Notes: generated from the sequence alone by a model not told the origin. A stretch of 64,000 bases of DNA from CADEEN01 sp963738425 (GCA_963738425.1 CAVTWT010000035.1:1-64000); one strand, 5' to 3'. Positions 8,432 to 18,051 are shown, counted from the stretch's first letter. Program-made: numbers and translations.

Positions 8432-10300
8432 GTGACCCACTCCTTTGCGCCGCGCTGCTTGCAGCGAGCCCTTATCGTGTTAGCCGGCCTCTGCGGCATG
8501 GCTGTGTTGCCGTTGGCACATGCGTCCGAGAACGATCGCGATCGTTACCACGGGCACGGGCACGATCACGGCAAGAAGGGCAGTTGCGATGCGCGTCTGG
8601 CCACGGCCTTCGCGCCGAACCGCGACGCGCAGGTGCTGCTCGTCAAGGCCTTCAGTGCCGGTGAGCCGATCGCCTTGGCGAACACGCCGGCGACGCCTGC
8701 ACCGCCGGTTGCGCCGGTGGACATGTGCCTGATCAAGCTGGTTGTCGGTCCCGGTCATCCGGGCACCGAGGGCGCACCCTCGACATCCAAGGGCATCGGC
8801 ATCGAGGTCTGGCTGCCGGCGCCCCGCGACTGGAACGGCCGCATTCGCGACATCGGCAGCGGCGGCTGGGCCGGCGGCGACCATGCCGACCCGACACGCA
8901 TCGGTTCGCGCGCCAACCTCCTTGCGGGCGTGGCCAAGGGCTACGCCAGCAGCGCGTCGGACCATGGCCACAGCAACCGCAACATCGGTGGTTCGAGCGG
9001 ATCCTTCGCAATGAAGGAGGACGGCACCATCAACACCGCGCTGTGGCACGACTTCGCCGAGCGCAGCCTCGAACAGATGGCACTGGCCACCCGCGCCGCC
9101 GTCAGGACGTACTACGGCAAGCGCGCCGACTACACCTACTGGGACGGCTACTCCACCGGCGGCCGTCAGGGCTACAAGCTGGCGCAGAAGTATCCGCACC
9201 TGTACGACGGCATCCTCGCCGGCGCGCCAGCATTCAACTGGACGCGCTTCATCACCAACGAGTTGTACCCGCAGATCGTGATGCAGCGGTCCTTCGGCGC
9301 ACCGCTGCCGACCGCGAAGCTGAATTTCGTCAGCACGCGCTCGGTGGCCTCGTGCGACGCGCTGGGCTTGGGCTTCATCCTCGACCCGCTGCAATGCCGC
9401 TATGACCCGACGCGCGACGCGCAGGCGCTGTGCACGGGCGTCGCCGGCAACGGCGTCGTCGGTGCCAGCACCGATGCCAACTGCGTCAACGTGTCGGAAG
9501 CGCAGGCCGTCAACCGCATGTGGTACGGGCAAACAGCCGACGGCAGCTACGTCGATCCGCAGGTCGACAACGCACCCGGCCCCTACCTCGCCACGTCGAA
9601 CCATCTGTGGTTCGGCCTGGCGCGCGGCACCTCGCTCGGCCTGCTGGCTGGCGCGGCGCAACCGTTCACGATCTCGAGCGACGTGGTGGCGCTGTCGCTG
9701 CAGAACCCCACCATCGCGCACACCAACTTCTTCAATGCCACCGGCAACGGCCAGGCCCTGTGGAAAGGTCTGTCGTTTGCGCAACTGGCCGACGCGTACT
9801 ACCGCGGACTCGCGCTGCAACCCGAGTTCAGCTTCATCAACACCGACAACCCCGACCTGCGCGGCCTGCGCCGCGCCGGCGGCAAGGTGCTGAGCTACCA
9901 CGGCCTGGCCGACGACCTGATTGCGCCGCAAGGCTCGCTCAACTACTACGCCCGTGTCGTGGCCGAGATGGGTGGCAACGAGAAGGTGCAGCGGTTCAAC
10001 CGCCTCTACCTCATTCCCGGCATGGCGCACGACGGCAGTTTCTCGCGCACTGGCACCTTCGACCCGGCCACCGGCGCCAACACGAGTCCGAACAAGGTGC
10101 CGCAGCCGCAGGCCGTTGCGGGTCGCGACGAACTGTTCGTGGCACTGAGAAACTGGGTGGAGAAGGGCGACGCCCCCGGTCGCATCGAGGTCAGCTCGGC
10201 CAACGGCAGCGTGACGATGCCGCTGTGCGTTTATCCGAAGCAAGCACAGTACGACGGCAGCGGTGATCCGAAGGTCGCGTCCAGCTACCGGTGCCATTGA
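8432..10300 (+). CDS. Tannase/feruloyl esterase family hydrolase (622 aa)
   Basis: Secreted serine esterase of the tannase/feruloyl-esterase family (Pfam tannase), which also contains MHETase. A signal peptide ends near LPLAHAS and is followed by a His/Asp-rich stretch (HGHGHDHG). The nucleophile elbow is GYSTGGRQG; later segments HGLADDLI and PGMAHDGSF place the Asp and His of the triad. The GTG start at 8432 is preceded by AGGAG about nine bases upstream. It probably releases aromatic acids from esters outside the cytoplasm. Its last ~68 codons recur as a detached copy at 13824. The substrate (gallate, ferulate or other ester) cannot be told apart. Confidence 0.9.
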   Translation: MTHSFAPRCLQRALIVLAGLCGMAVLPLAHASENDRDRYHGHGHDHGKKGSCDARLATAFAPNRDAQVLLVKAFSAGEPIALANTPATPAPPVAPVDMCLIKLVVGPGHPGTEGAPSTSKGIGIEVWLPAPRDWNGRIRDIGSGGWAGGDHADPTRIGSRANLLAGVAKGYASSASDHGHSNRNIGGSSGSFAMKEDGTINTALWHDFAERSLEQMALATRAAVRTYYGKRADYTYWDGYSTGGRQGYKLAQKYPHLYDGILAGAPAFNWTRFITNELYPQIVMQRSFGAPLPTAKLNFVSTRSVASCDALGLGFILDPLQCRYDPTRDAQALCTGVAGNGVVGASTDANCVNVSEAQAVNRMWYGQTADGSYVDPQVDNAPGPYLATSNHLWFGLARGTSLGLLAGAAQPFTISSDVVALSLQNPTIAHTNFFNATGNGQALWKGLSFAQLADAYYRGLALQPEFSFINTDNPDLRGLRRAGGKVLSYHGLADDLIAPQGSLNYYARVVAEMGGNEKVQRFNRLYLIPGMAHDGSFSRTGTFDPATGANTSPNKVPQPQAVAGRDELFVALRNWVEKGDAPGRIEVSSANGSVTMPLCVYPKQAQYDGSGDPKVASSYRCH

Positions 10301-10391
10301 GGGCAGTGGCCAAGGCCCGCCGTACGGTGGGCCGGCCCAGTCCCGTCAGGCGCAGACAGTAGAACTGAGGCTGACGCCGGCTGGAGTGCTC

Positions 10392-11280
10392 ATGCCACTA
10401 GCGCTGACAACCGAATGCATCCTCCCCAGCGCCAACGGGCTCGGTGAAGTTCCGCAATGGCATCCTGAAACGCAGACGCTGTGGTGGTGCGACGTCAAGG
10501 TACCGGCCATGGTGTCGTACCAGCCCGCGTCCGGCCACTCGAAGACCTACCCGGTCGAGGGCAAGAGGATCGGCAGCTGGGCCTTCATGCGTTTCCGGCG
10601 GCATGCTGCTGGCCCAGGAAGACGGCCTCTATGCGTGGTCGCCCGACAGCGGCAAGCGCACATTGCTGCGGCACCTTGCCTCCTCATGGCCCAATGCGCG
10701 CCTGAACGACGGCCGCTGCGATCGCAAGGGGCGGTTCTGGGTCGGTTCAATGAGCGAAACCTACCGAGAAGCGCCGGTCGGCGTCTTTTATCGGTTCGAT
10801 GCCGATTTCACCCTCATGCCCGTGTTCAGCGAGTTCACCGTGCCCAATTCGGTGACGTTCAGCCCGGACGACCGGCGCATGTACTTCGCCGACAGCCTGA
10901 TACGCAAGATCTTCCTGTTCGATTTCGACCTGTCCGAAGGGCGGTTGTCGAACAAGCGGCTGTTTCGCGATTGCGCGGATGCGCCCGGCAATCCCGACGG
11001 TTCCACCGTGGACGTGGACGGCTGTCTGTGGAACGCGGAATTCCAGGGCTCACGCGTGGTGCGTTACACGCCGGACGGCCAAGTCGACACCGTGATCGAA
11101 TTGCCCGTGTCGCAGCCGACGTCTTGCGCGTTCGGCGGCAAGGACTTGGACATCCTCTACATCACGACCGGCGCGCAGAACCTCACGGATGCGCAGCGCG
11201 CCCAGCAGCCTCTGGCCGGCGGCATCTTCGCTTTGCGGCCCGGCACGCAAGGCCTTCCCGAGCCGCACTTCGGCCCGTAA
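10392..11280 (+). pseudogene. SMP-30/gluconolactonase-family hydrolase, frameshifted
   Basis: The six-bladed-propeller lactonase family is recognisable in two frames. The N-terminus MPLALTTECIL...GLGEVPQWHPETQTLWWCDV contains the family's metal-binding Glu. The body runs in another frame from SGGMLLAQEDGLYAW onward and includes NDGRCDRKGRFWVGSM, PNSVTFSPDDRRMYFADS and PDGSTVDVDGCLWNA. The break lies near 10585-10600 and one base would repair it; the joined protein would be about 295 aa, normal for the family. It would open sugar or aromatic lactones. It follows the tannase gene by about 90 bp in the same direction. Real pseudogene or sequencing indel is undecided. Confidence 0.78.
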
Positions 11281-11337
11281 CCGACCGAGCGGCCGCAAGG
11301 TCCCGCGCCGCTGTCCCGTGGCTGGATGGCGAAGCGG

Positions 11338-11572
11338 CTCGAATGCGGGGGAACGGCTGCAATTCTTATCCGTCGGGCGAGCTGGAACAGCGCATCGCCG
11401 GAGCCCGCCACTCATGGACCAGACGGCATTGCCGCTCGCGGACATCGCCGCCGCGACGGGGTTCTCCAGCCAGAGTCACCTGTGCACGGCGATGCGGCAG
11501 CGGCTGGGTCTGACGCCGGTCAGTGGCGCCGCAGCTAGCGAACGGGCGCCGCTGCTGCACGGGCCGAGTTAG
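11338..11572 (+). pseudogene. AraC-type regulator, C-terminal remnant
   Basis: Only the second half of an AraC DNA-binding domain is present: MDQTALPLADIAAATGFSSQ then SHLCTAMRQRLGLTP, the canonical second helix-turn-helix. The first part (LEQRIAGARH) lies in a different frame, so the fragment is both truncated and shifted. No N-terminal ligand domain is found upstream, where the SMP-30 gene ends. It is probably the relic of a regulator of this catabolic region. Confidence 0.65.
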
Positions 11573-11780
11573 CAGGACTTACCGTCCGCCGCAGAAAAGG
11601 CGACTCGACGGGTAGGTAGGCGGCTCCGCAGAATGGGCTTGCAGTTGACCCACTCTCGCGGACCCCTTCCCGTAACCACGGAAGGAGTCCGAGATGCCCA
11701 AGACCCTGAAGAGCCCGAAGTGCGGAGCTTCGTATCGTCGCGCCCGTGCGTAAGTTGACAACACACATTCTGGAGACGAG

Positions 11781-13457
11781 ATGCGGAGCATGAAGAACGT
11801 GATGGATCGCGGCCTGCGCGGATTCGCCGTTGTGACGGTGTCGTTCGGTCTGATTTCCTGCGGGGGTGGAGGAGGAGATGCAGCGCCGACGGCAGAACAA
11901 GCGTGCACGGCCCTCGTCAGCATGAGCATCGCGGCCAGCGCGATCGGCAAGCCTACATCCGGCGCGATCGTGCAGTCAGCCGCCCTGGTGGCTGCCAATG
12001 CGCAAGGCAACACCAACGGGGAGTACTGCGCCGTCACCGGGATGATCTTTCCCGCGAGCGCTGGCGCACCGACGATGGAGTTCCAGGTGAACCTGCCTAG
12101 CACCTGGAACCGAAAGGCGCTGCAGATGGGCGGCGGCGGCTACGACGGCTCGCTGCAGACCGGCCTCGGTCGTTTCACGTCTCAGCCGAACGGGACGCAG
12201 AACGCGCTGGCGCGCGGCTATGTCACGCTGGGTGGGGACGGCGGCCACAAGGGTTCGGTGTTCGACGGCACGTTCGCACTGAACGACGAGGCCTTGATGA
12301 ACTACGGGCAGCTGTCGGTCAAGAAGGTACACGACGTCGCGGTAGTGGTCATCGAGAGGCGCTATGGCGCCAAGCCATCGCGCTTCTACTTCATCGGCGG
12401 ATCGCAAGGTGGCCATGAGGGCCTCGACGCCGCGGCGCGCTACGCGGCCGACTACGACGGCGTCGTCGCGCACTATCCGGCCTACAACATCTCGTTGCTG
12501 CAGCAAGCCTCACTGGCCGTGGGGCGGGCGCTCTACGACAACGGTGGCGCGGGCTGGATCAACAACGCGAAACGCCTGCTTCTGGTGAATGCCACTTACG
12601 CAGCCTGCGACGCGCTCGACGGCGTCACCGACGGCATCGTTGGCAACGTCGCCGCATGCAACGCCAGCTTCAACATCGATACCGTGCGCGCGACGCTGAG
12701 GTGCCCGGGCGGTGCCGACACGGGTGATGGGTGCCTTTCCGATGCGCAGATCGAGGCCGTGCGCAAGATCGCCTCGCCCTTCGACATCGGCTTTCCGATT
12801 GCCGGCCAACAGGTGTTCGGGCGCTGGCCGCTGCTCGAAGGGGCAGAGTTCGGCTTCGGTGCCGGCAGTGCATTCGGTACCGGCCCGGTGCCGACGTTTG
12901 CGGCTGCCGTGCCCGCCGACGCGTTCCTGTACTCCATCGGTGTGGCGCACGTGCGCTACTTCGTGACGAAGAATCCGCTGTTCGACGCGCTGACCTTCGA
13001 TCCAGCCGCGTACAGGACCCGGCTGGAGCAGCTGGGCACGATCACCGACGTTACCGAGCAGAGCCTGGACGCATTCCGCGCCAGAGGCGGCAAGCTGATC
13101 CTCACGCACGGGACGATCGATCGCCTGATCACCCCTTACAACACCGTCAACTACTACAACCGGCAGGTCCAGGCGCTCGGTCAATCGGCAGTGGACAGCT
13201 TCATGCGCTTCTACATGATCCCCGGATTCGACCACGGCTCGGGCCGCTACAACCTGGGCGTCAACGGTCTCGCGATCCTCGACAGCTGGGTGGAGGCCGG
13301 GCAGGCACCGGAGACGATCACATCGATGGACAACAACGCAGCCGACCCGGCGACCGCACGCACTCGGCCGATGTGTCGCTGGCCGATGTGGCCGCGTTTC
13401 ACCGGCGCACCGGGAACGGAGAACAGCGCGGCGAGCTTCACTTGCACGACGTCCTGA
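11781..13457 (+). CDS. Tannase/feruloyl esterase family lipoprotein (MHETase-like)
   Basis: A 558-aa member of the tannase family. The N-terminus carries a lipobox (GLISC followed by a Gly run), so it is probably a lipoprotein. The nucleophile elbow is GGSQGGHEG; the Asp lies in THGTIDRLI and the His in PGFDHGSG. CDALDGVTDGIVGN matches the family's calcium-binding loop. The C-terminal ARTRPMCRWP block resembles the tail of Ideonella MHETase, but the Cys pair that flanks the MHETase active site is absent (GGSQGG rather than GCSEGG). GGAGACG precedes the ATG. It is likely an aromatic-ester hydrolase; the substrate is unknown. Confidence 0.88.
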   Translation: MRSMKNVMDRGLRGFAVVTVSFGLISCGGGGGDAAPTAEQACTALVSMSIAASAIGKPTSGAIVQSAALVAANAQGNTNGEYCAVTGMIFPASAGAPTMEFQVNLPSTWNRKALQMGGGGYDGSLQTGLGRFTSQPNGTQNALARGYVTLGGDGGHKGSVFDGTFALNDEALMNYGQLSVKKVHDVAVVVIERRYGAKPSRFYFIGGSQGGHEGLDAAARYAADYDGVVAHYPAYNISLLQQASLAVGRALYDNGGAGWINNAKRLLLVNATYAACDALDGVTDGIVGNVAACNASFNIDTVRATLRCPGGADTGDGCLSDAQIEAVRKIASPFDIGFPIAGQQVFGRWPLLEGAEFGFGAGSAFGTGPVPTFAAAVPADAFLYSIGVAHVRYFVTKNPLFDALTFDPAAYRTRLEQLGTITDVTEQSLDAFRARGGKLILTHGTIDRLITPYNTVNYYNRQVQALGQSAVDSFMRFYMIPGFDHGSGRYNLGVNGLAILDSWVEAGQAPETITSMDNNAADPATARTRPMCRWPMWPRFTGAPGTENSAASFTCTTS

Positions 13458-13564
13458 GCCCCTGATCTCCTCACACCTGGCATCGGTTGCCAGAGATCGC
13501 CAATTCCAGGGCAACGTCTTCGCTTCCGATGGGGGCGAAGCCGGGTGCAGGAATCAGCAACCCA

Positions 13565-13821
13565 TCGCATCGTGGCCACGTTGCTCGTCCACACCGCGCC
13601 GCCCAGGCCGTAGAGAGTCTCGTTGCCCAACGCGAGCGTTTCGTCAACCGTGTCGAAGGGAATGACCGAGGCAACCGGGCCGAAGATCTCTTCGCGCGCG
13701 ATGCGCATGCCGTTGTCAACTTCGGCGAACACCGTCGGCTCGACAAAGTAGCCCTCGGCCAGCCGGCCGCCGAGCCGCTGGTCGCAGGCAACCAGGCGCG
13801 CGCCTTCGTCGCGGCCGATCG
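13565..13821 (-). pseudogene. Aldehyde dehydrogenase remnant
   Basis: About 85 codons of an ALDH C-terminal region are readable: LAEGYFVEPTVFAEVDNGM, IAREEIFGPVASVIPFDTVD and ALGNETLYGLGGAVWTSNVA. These match the segment around the ALDH EEIFGPV motif. The catalytic Cys region and both ends are missing. The fragment is joined directly to a tannase tail on the opposite strand at about 13822, so it marks a recombination junction. It cannot encode a working enzyme. Confidence 0.75.
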
Positions 13822-13823
13822 TC

Positions 13824-14027
13824 ATGCCGCAGCCGCAGGCCGTCGCGGGTCGCGGCGAACTGTTCGTGGCATTGCGCAAATGGGTGGAGAAGGGCGACGC
13901 CCCTGGCCGCATCGACGTGAGCTTGGCCAACGGCAGTGTGACGATGCCGATCTGTGTTTATCCCAAGCAAGCGCAGCGCGACGGCATCGGCGATCCGGGG
14001 GTGGCGTCGAGTTACCAGTGCCGCTGA
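13824..14027 (+). pseudogene. Tannase-family C-terminal fragment (duplicate tail)
   Basis: A 67-codon frame whose product, from PQPQAVAGRGELFVALRKWV through to PGVASSYQCR, is nearly the same as the last ~68 residues of the 622-aa tannase. The nucleotide match is also high and starts abruptly at the ALDH junction. It lacks the catalytic region. It is either what remains of a third tannase gene or a recombination copy. The LivK-type gene follows 55 bp downstream. Confidence 0.8.
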
Positions 14028-14082
14028 CGACTGGCTGTCCTGCTTGCCTCTCTTTGTCACCAAGCTTCCAAAAAGGAATTCC

Positions 14083-15243
14083 ATGAAGCCAGTCCGAATT
14101 GCATTGCTCGCGAGCGCAGCGCTGTGCAGCACAGTTGCAGGCGCGCAGGGCACTGCCAAGCTCAAGGTCGGCCTGATGCTGCCGGCCACCGGCACCTTCG
14201 CGTCGCTCGGCACCGCCATCGAAAACGGCTTCAATCTCTACGTCAGCGAACAGGGCGGCAAGCTCGGCGGCCGCGAAGTCGAGTTCGTCAAGGTCGACGA
14301 CGAGAGCGAGCCCGCCAAGGCCACCGACAACGTCAACAAGCTGATCAAGCGCGACAACGTCGATGTCATCGTCGGCACCGTGCACTCCGGCGTCGCGATG
14401 GCGATGGCGCGCGTGGCCAAGGACAGCGGCACGATCCTGATCGTGCCGAACGCGGGAGCCGGCGCCGTTACCGGCCCGATGTGCGCGCCCAACATCTTCC
14501 GCAGCAGCTTTTCCAACTGGCAGACCGGCTACGCCACCGGCGAAGCGGTGGCCAAGCGCGGCCACAAGAAAATCGCCACCGTGACCTGGAAGTACGCCGC
14601 TGGCGACGAGATGGTGGCCGGCTTCAAGGAAGCCTTCGAGAAGGCGGGTGGCCAGGTCGTCAAGGAGCTGAACCTGCCGTTCCCGAACGTCGAGTTCCAG
14701 GCCCTGCTGACCGACGTCGCTGCGACCAAGCCCGATGGCGTCTTCGCCTTCTTCGCCGGCGGCGGCGCGGTCAAGTTCGTCAAGGACTACGCGGCGGCAG
14801 GCCTGAAGAAGACCATTCCGCTCTACGGCAACGGCTTCCTGACCGACGGCACGCTCGAAGCGCAAGGCGCAGACGCCGACGGCATCTTCACTGCGCTGCA
14901 TTACGCCGACGGCCTGAACACGCCGCGCGACAACGCCTTCCGCCTGGCGTATGCGAAGGCCTACAAGCTGCAGCCCGACGTCTATGCGGTGCAAGGCTAC
15001 GACGCGGCGCAGATGCTGGCGGTGGGCTTGAACGCCACCAAGGGCGACGCCAAGAAGACGGCCGAGTTCGCCAAAGCGGTGCAGGCCGCCAAGATCGACA
15101 GCCCGCGCGGCGTGTTCACGATCTCCAAGTCGAACAACCCGGTGCAGGACTTCTATCTGCGCCAGGTGGTGGGCAAGGAGAACAAGAACGTCGGCATCGC
15201 GAGCAAGGCATTGGCTGACCCGGGACGCGGTTGCAAGTTGTGA
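14083..15243 (+). CDS. Branched-chain-amino-acid-type ABC transporter substrate-binding protein (LivK family)
   Basis: A 386-aa periplasmic receptor (peripla_BP_6 fold). The signal peptide ends near STVAGAQ; then come KLKVGLMLPATGTFASLG and GGREVEFVKVDDESEPAKAT, the usual type I SBP start, and VDVIVGTVHSGVAMAM. AAAAGGAATTCC precedes the ATG. Members of this family next to catabolic genes often bind aromatic acids rather than leucine. It lies just after the tannase remnants with no permease or ATPase genes beside it; the liv genes at the right end of the window are 46 kb away. Uptake of an ester-derived aromatic acid is an inference. Confidence 0.88.
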   Translation: MKPVRIALLASAALCSTVAGAQGTAKLKVGLMLPATGTFASLGTAIENGFNLYVSEQGGKLGGREVEFVKVDDESEPAKATDNVNKLIKRDNVDVIVGTVHSGVAMAMARVAKDSGTILIVPNAGAGAVTGPMCAPNIFRSSFSNWQTGYATGEAVAKRGHKKIATVTWKYAAGDEMVAGFKEAFEKAGGQVVKELNLPFPNVEFQALLTDVAATKPDGVFAFFAGGGAVKFVKDYAAAGLKKTIPLYGNGFLTDGTLEAQGADADGIFTALHYADGLNTPRDNAFRLAYAKAYKLQPDVYAVQGYDAAQMLAVGLNATKGDAKKTAEFAKAVQAAKIDSPRGVFTISKSNNPVQDFYLRQVVGKENKNVGIASKALADPGRGCKL

Positions 15244-16357
15244 TGGCCTGTTGTGGGTTGCTGTGCTGACGGACGAAGCCTCTGAGCAGACTGCTCACCT
15301 CGAACGCTGGCACTTGACGAAGCAGGCTGTTCAAGCAGCGCGCACATTGCTGAGTTCCCGCTGCGAGCGCCGTCTCGACCCGCGTCAGTCTTCAGTCCGC
15401 TGTTACGCAGACGTGCTGCAACAGTCGAGTTCTCGTTGGCGGCATGCCCTTGAAGGGCGTTTGTTTGCCAGTGGAGGGTGCACCGGAGCAGGCGGTCGCG
15501 AGCGATGACGGGGTGGTGGTTGGCGCACATGCGTTGATGCTGCGGATCGTGATCGTGTCGTCGCCGTTGCGTTGACCGCTGGGCGCGTCCCCGCTGCGCG
15601 GGGTCAGGCTGTCGTGCTTCGCATCGAGCCGCTGCGCGTCTCGACCCTGTCGGGCTTCCATCCTTCGCGCGACACGGCATGGCCGGCTGCGCCGGCGGTG
15701 TTGACGAGGGCGGCCTTCCCGTGGCCGAGGACCGCAGGCTCGCTGATGGCCGTTGCGGGTACGCGACCGCCATCGGTTTCGCTCACCCGCTTGACGAACT
15801 GGCCCGCTGCTCGCGCACGGCGCTGCGCTCCACTGCGGTGCGCTTCGCTTCGAGCGCTGCGCACGTGCCCGATCGTCCCCCCGGCCACCCGCCATGCCCG
15901 GAGCCGGGCCGCCTGAATGCGAAGCGTGCTCGGGTCGGCTCGACCGCCGCGCCAGTCGCTGCCCTTCGGACCGCTTGGTGTTACGTCGGTCGCACAGGCG
16001 CCGGTCCTCGTGACCGAGGGCGGGCCGCTCGCGGTAGCCGTCGCGCCTGCTGCGCCGTCACGCCAGCCGCGGTTGCTCGGGGCCCCTTTGTACCGCGGTC
16101 GCTGCCCCGTTGCGCCGGTTGGGCCCACCGCGATCCCCCCAACTGCGCCCCCGTCCCCGGTGAGGGGGACTTGTGGGGGGATCTTCAATGCGGTGAACCG
16201 GGAAACCGGCTCACCGTTTCTCGTGTTGGCTTCCCGCTCGAACAGCCACCCCACCCCCCGCCCGCCCCAGGGCGGGAGCGAGGAGAGCCAAGCAGAAGGA
16301 TCAGTTTTCAGCAGCCCGATGCGGGAGGCGGCTGGTGCTTCCGTGAGGAGTTTCATC
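15244..16357. other. 1.1-kb region without a supported gene, upstream of ssb
   Basis: Very GC-rich sequence with long open frames on both strands but no recognisable protein family in any of them. It separates the catabolic genes from the mobilisation module. I see no tRNA, no copy of the tRNA-Lys repeat and no terminal inverted repeat. It may be an untranslated control or transfer region of element A, or may contain its unrecognised left junction. Confidence 0.4.
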
Positions 16358-16867
16358 ATGGCTTTCGTTCGAGTCGAACAACGCAATGCGCACCTGGCTT
16401 CGACAGTGCGCCTCGTGTCGGTGCAGGGCCGCGACGGTCAACCCGTCAGCAAGGCGACGCTGACTGCGATCAGCAACACCCGCAAGGGTTCGGGTGAGAA
16501 CCGCGGCGAGGAAACGACCGCGATCCTGTGGACCCTGTGGGGCAAGCAGGCCGACAACGCGGCGCAGTACCTCGCCAAGGGCAGCCACGTCAACGTGGTG
16601 GGCCGGGTGCAGAACAACAACTGGGAGAAGGACGGCGAGACCGTCTATTCGATGGCCTTCACCGCAGAGGAAATCGACTACCTCGACACCAAGGCCCAGG
16701 GGGACGCGCTGCGGGTCATGCAGGGCACGCCGCCCGACAAAGGCGTGGAACCAAAGGCGAGTGCTGCAAAGCCCCAGTCCCGCGGCGAGACGGGCAAGGG
16801 ACGCAAGGCGGCTGCCACCGCCCCGCAGGCCGAACTCGACGAGCACGGCGACCCGATCCCCGTCTGA
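16358..16867 (+). CDS. ssb: Single-stranded DNA-binding protein of mobile-element type
   Basis: A 169-aa OB-fold protein starting MAFVRVEQRNAHLASTVRLV. It contains KGSHVNVVGRVQNNNWEKDG and GETVYSMAFTAEEIDYLD, the form of SSB common on integrative elements rather than the chromosomal one. GAGGAG lies about eight bases before the ATG. The C-terminus ends LDEHGDPIPV, an acidic/proline tail that could serve as the partner-binding tip. It probably coats single-stranded DNA during transfer or replication of element A. Confidence 0.82.
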   Translation: MAFVRVEQRNAHLASTVRLVSVQGRDGQPVSKATLTAISNTRKGSGENRGEETTAILWTLWGKQADNAAQYLAKGSHVNVVGRVQNNNWEKDGETVYSMAFTAEEIDYLDTKAQGDALRVMQGTPPDKGVEPKASAAKPQSRGETGKGRKAAATAPQAELDEHGDPIPV

Positions 16868-16942
16868 CCGCTTGGGGGCGGAGGCGCGATGCGCTTCCGC
16901 CGCAATGTTCGGGCGGATGGCTGCTCGCCAAAGGGTGCCTCT

Positions 16943-16959
16943 CGGACCGTCCGACCCCC
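16943..16959. promoter_or_regulatory. Palindromic site TCGGACCGTCCGA, copy 1
   Basis: A 13-bp perfect palindrome around a central base, followed by a C run. A second copy with the same flank occurs at 18055-18071. The two lie on either side of the ParB-like gene, so they are candidate binding sites (operator or centromere-like) for that protein. Confidence 0.45.
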
Positions 16960-17124
16960 TCCCGTTTCGCAGCGCGGCTACGGAGTTGAAAAACTTCGCA
17001 ACGCGCGCGCGGCGCTCACGAGAGCGCACGGCACCGCATTGAACCGCAAGAGACCGCAGGCGAGCGCCGGCAGCTACTCGGCCGCCACTTTTGCGGATGC
17101 TCAGTCGATCGCAACATCGCGTGC

Positions 17125-18051
17125 ATGCGCATGCCGTGGAGCAAACCGAGAGCCGAGCAGCTCGATTTGCTCTGCGGCGAACCGGTTGCGCCGCACGACG
17201 CCGCTCTCCAAGCCAGCCCGCACGAAAGCGCCAACCGTTCGACAAAATCAGCGACACGCGCTGCCTCGATTGCAGGGCATCCGCTCCTCGTATCGCTCGA
17301 CAAGTTGTGCGAAGACCCGAACAACCCGCGCACCGAGTTTCCGCAGGAAGAGATCGACGAGCTGGCCGACAGCATCCGTCAGCACGGCATCCTGCAGCCG
17401 CTCGTTGTGGCTGCGGCGGATACGGCCGGCCTCTATCGCATCCACCACGGCGCAAAACGCCACCGTGCAGCGCGGCTCGCGGGTCTGAGCGATGTCCCGG
17501 TCGTGGTGCGTGACACGCCGGCCGATCCCTATGCGCAGGCTGCCGAGAATCAGAAGCGGCATGGCCTCACACCGATGGACTTGGCACGGCTGATCCGCAG
17601 GAAGGCGGATGCCGGCGACACGAATGCGACGATCGCCAAGTTCCTGGGCGTCAACCAGACGACCATTGCACATCACTTGGCGCTGCTCGACCTGCCGACG
17701 GAGTTGAACGACGCGATGCAGGCGGGTCGCTGCACATCGCCGCGCACGCTTTACGAACTGAAGAAGCTGCACCAGGAGCAACCGGAGCGGGTAAGGGCGC
17801 TACTCGGGGGCGAAGGCGAAGTCACCCGCAGCGCAGTCGCCGCTATTCGTGCCGAGTCTTCACCCACGCCGGAGCCGGACCGCAAACAAAGGGAGCGCCC
17901 GCACGCGGACTTGATCGCCGCCGCGATGACGGCATGCCAACGACTCGAATCGGCGCTTGACCGCGCTGCGAAGGCCGAGTCGAGCGTTGCCGAGTCGGAC
18001 CTCGCTGCGCTGAAGCAGCGGGTTGCGCAACTTACCGGCCGGCTGCCGTAG
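17125..18051 (+). CDS. ParB/RepB/Spo0J-family partition protein
   Basis: A 308-aa protein with a ParB-type N-terminal domain: LVSLDKLCEDPNNPRTEF, then IDELADSIRQHGILQPLVV, then the GERR-like box as GAKRHRAA (109-116). A KorB/ParB helix-turn-helix follows at about 167-190 (TIAKFLGVNQTTIAHHLALL). The C-terminal part is helical. No ParA ATPase is encoded beside it, so it may act as an operator-binding regulator (KorB-like) as much as in segregation. Two matching palindromes flank the gene. Start choice between the two close ATGs (17125 and 17131) is uncertain. Confidence 0.85.
   Translation: MRMPWSKPRAEQLDLLCGEPVAPHDAALQASPHESANRSTKSATRAASIAGHPLLVSLDKLCEDPNNPRTEFPQEEIDELADSIRQHGILQPLVVAAADTAGLYRIHHGAKRHRAARLAGLSDVPVVVRDTPADPYAQAAENQKRHGLTPMDLARLIRRKADAGDTNATIAKFLGVNQTTIAHHLALLDLPTELNDAMQAGRCTSPRTLYELKKLHQEQPERVRALLGGEGEVTRSAVAAIRAESSPTPEPDRKQRERPHADLIAAAMTACQRLESALDRAAKAESSVAESDLAALKQRVAQLTGRLP

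Noticed and set aside
11695..11753. A small peptide frame MPKTLKSPKCGASYRR
   Set aside because: Nineteen codons, no homology and no neighbouring partner; the purine-rich sequence before it could be coincidence.
15604..16867. Long open frames on both strands across the gap upstream of ssb
   Set aside because: Arg/Pro/Ala-rich frames in very GC-rich DNA with no family, no ribosome site and mutual overlap; treated as chance frames.
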